Below, piece by piece: positions 63,052 through 64,000 of a stretch of DNA of 64,000 bases; position 1 is the stretch's first letter; each line of letters begins with the position of its first letter. The DNA comes from a virus. The stretch is taken from positions 124,001 through 188,000 of the IMG/VR virus record IMGVR_UViG_3300043467_001012; one strand, written 5' to 3'. A program made the position numbers and the translations under genes. The notes under the pieces are model-generated. The model ran no database searches. It was not told where the DNA came from and worked only from the letters and a program-made list of their open reading frames with translations.

Positions 63052-63339
63052 TACGCTTACGCAATTAGCGCATACTGTTTTTAGATTGCTGTGACGACAA
63101 TTGTCTAAATCACCGTCAACGTGAAATACTCTAAAAACTTCCGGGTGTATTGATTTAAATCCGCACTTGTCGCATTGGTTTTTTATTCTATACCCTGCTC
63201 TAAACCAGCGGGGTATTCCATGATTAACTCCGTGAGCCATGCAGATTTCGCACAATGATCTATAATAGATCTTGTTGTTCTTTTTATAGTTAACAGCACG
63301 GGGTCTTTGCCCGCATCTACAAAGCGGTCTCATAAACAT
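62998..63339 (-). CDS. HNH/zinc-ribbon protein
   Basis: A 113-residue basic protein. It has CRCG near the N terminus, CEIC, then CDKCGF (about residue 56), FHVDGDLDNCRHSNLKTVCA and CANC. The CxxC pairs plus H-x-D-G-x-x-x-N-x-x-x-N-L-x-x-[VL]-C-x-x-C form the zinc-bound HNH layout; the first HNH His is replaced by the Phe-His of FRVFHVDG. It may be a free-standing nuclease or a DNA-binding relic. It opposes dNMP kinase and overlaps its last 54 bases. Similar proteins are common in T4-like phages as I recall. Confidence 0.7.
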   Translation of the reverse strand: MFMRPLCRCGQRPRAVNYKKNNKIYYRSLCEICMAHGVNHGIPRWFRAGYRIKNQCDKCGFKSIHPEVFRVFHVDGDLDNCRHSNLKTVCANCVSVLSKDGIIWRQGDLVADY

Positions 63340-63398
63340 ATTTACACCTTTTCAGCCCCTTTTTCATCTAGTATAACAGGCCAATTTTAGCGGATACC

Positions 63399-63406
63399 GC
63401 TAAATA
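63399..63406 (+). promoter_or_regulatory. late promoter GCTAAATA for gp18
   Basis: GCTAAATA lies 31 bases before the gp18 ATG. The predicted start near 63412 leaves a 26-base leader with CAGGAG. Confidence 0.5.
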
Positions 63407-63437
63407 ATATGAGCAACTATTACCAGGAGAAAATGGG

Positions 63438-64000
63438 ATGGCACTACAATCACCAGGCGTACAAGTTACGGTAATCGACGAGAGTTTTTATACACCAGCA
63501 GAACCTGGTACGACTCCTCTTATCGTTATAGCTACCGCAGAAAGTAAATCTAATGCAGCAGGCACGGGCACTGCTGCTGGTACCACGCAGGCAAATGCTG
63601 GCAAGGTATTTAAAATTACCAGCCAACGAGAATTGGTCGACACATATGGTGTGCCGTTCTTTGAAAAGACGGCTTCGTCAAGCCCTATACACGGCAGCGA
63701 AAGAAACGAATACGGACTATTAGCAGCATACAGCTTTTTAGGCGTCAGTAATTCAGCATTTATTGTACGTGCAGACGTCGACTTAGATGAACTGCAAGGC
63801 CAAACTTCTGCTCCTGGAGCAGAACCAGCTGACGGACAGTGGTGGTTTGATACTAGAGCAACATCATACGGTATTCAAGAATGGAATTCAGCCGCTGCAT
63901 CGACTACAGGTGGTCAAAAGTTTGCATTGAAAATTCCTCTAGTACTTACCGATGATGACAGTGCAAAAATAAATTCAGGCACTAATGCTCCAAAAGATTC
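63438..64000 (+). CDS. gp18: tail sheath protein gp18 (5' part)
   Basis: The frame stays open to the right edge; about 187 residues are visible. It begins MALQSPGVQVTVIDESFYTP, then TPLIVIATAESKSN, VFKITSQRELVDTYGVPFFE and NEYGLLAAYSFLGVSNSAFI, all typical of T4-like contractile sheath proteins. Gp18 forms the contractile outer tube of the tail. The ATG at 63438 is preferred over one at 63433, which is out of frame. In T4, 18 lies with 19 and 20; here the portal is some 47 kb away. Confidence 0.93.
   Translation, partial: MALQSPGVQVTVIDESFYTPAEPGTTPLIVIATAESKSNAAGTGTAAGTTQANAGKVFKITSQRELVDTYGVPFFEKTASSSPIHGSERNEYGLLAAYSFLGVSNSAFIVRADVDLDELQGQTSAPGAEPADGQWWFDTRATSYGIQEWNSAAASTTGGQKFALKIPLVLTDDDSAKINSGTNAPKD

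Noticed and set aside
1-64000. CRISPR array, insertion sequence, integrase or attachment site
   Set aside because: No regularly spaced repeats, terminal inverted repeats with transposase, or recombinase motifs were seen; repeats present are within coding modules.

Overview
The window is a contiguous piece of a T4-superfamily myovirus (tailed phage with contractile tail) genome. The head genes (portal gp20, protease gp21, scaffold gp22, capsid gp23), neck and tail genes (gp13, gp14, gp15, gp18 sheath, gp26, gp48/gp53-like baseplate) and replication/late-transcription genes (gp46, gp47, gp55) are recognisable by motif. The protein style (exploded tail-fibre modules, CBM-like repeats, duplicated neck-protein lengths, carbamoyltransferase) resembles T4-like phages of marine and freshwater bacteria such as cyanophages and pelagiphages more than enteric T-even phages. 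No photosynthesis gene, tRNA or integrase was recognised, so the host cannot be named from this window. Layout: 1-3959 minus-strand baseplate genes; 4043-8397 plus-strand gp55, gp47, gp46, a small conserved protein and a GIY-YIG-like protein; 8398-8937 a non-coding stretch with a strongly structured, apparently bistable RNA and a hairpin cluster; 8938-11320 two probable internal virion proteins; 11354-12438 minus-strand gp26 and a small partner; 12506-16081 a tape-measure-like protein with a lytic domain; 16154-22647 the head operon gp20 to gp23; 22720-29009 small virion proteins and fibre-like proteins; 29018-42968 two giant paralogous adhesin/fibre proteins (1845 and 2786 residues); 42982-47572 small fibre proteins plus a tandem trio of extremely cysteine-rich proteins; 47658-50418 a glycosyltransferase-like plus carbamoyltransferase pair between two terminators; 50463-58006 more fibre genes including a 2153-residue protein; 57975-61560 minus-strand genes including gp15 and gp14; 61585-64000 gp13, dNMP kinase, an opposing HNH-like gene, and the start of the gp18 sheath. 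Regulation: T4-type late promoters (variants of TATAAATA) precede many virion genes and match the presence of gp55 in the same window. Several of them lie so close to the start codon that the transcript should be leaderless, and exactly those genes lack a Shine-Dalgarno sequence. Two sigma-70-like promoters (before gp47 and before dNMP kinase) mark likely early genes. About 30 kb of the window is host-recognition machinery built from shuffled modules: CBM5/12-like repeats, a beta-helix-like section, Asp-box-like propeller repeats, a PA14/GLEYA-like lectin insert and cysteine-rich glycine-rich adhesin candidates. The best candidates for undescribed biology are the structured RNA at 8460-8784, the leaderless late-gene pattern, and the cysteine-rich trio at 43663-46925.
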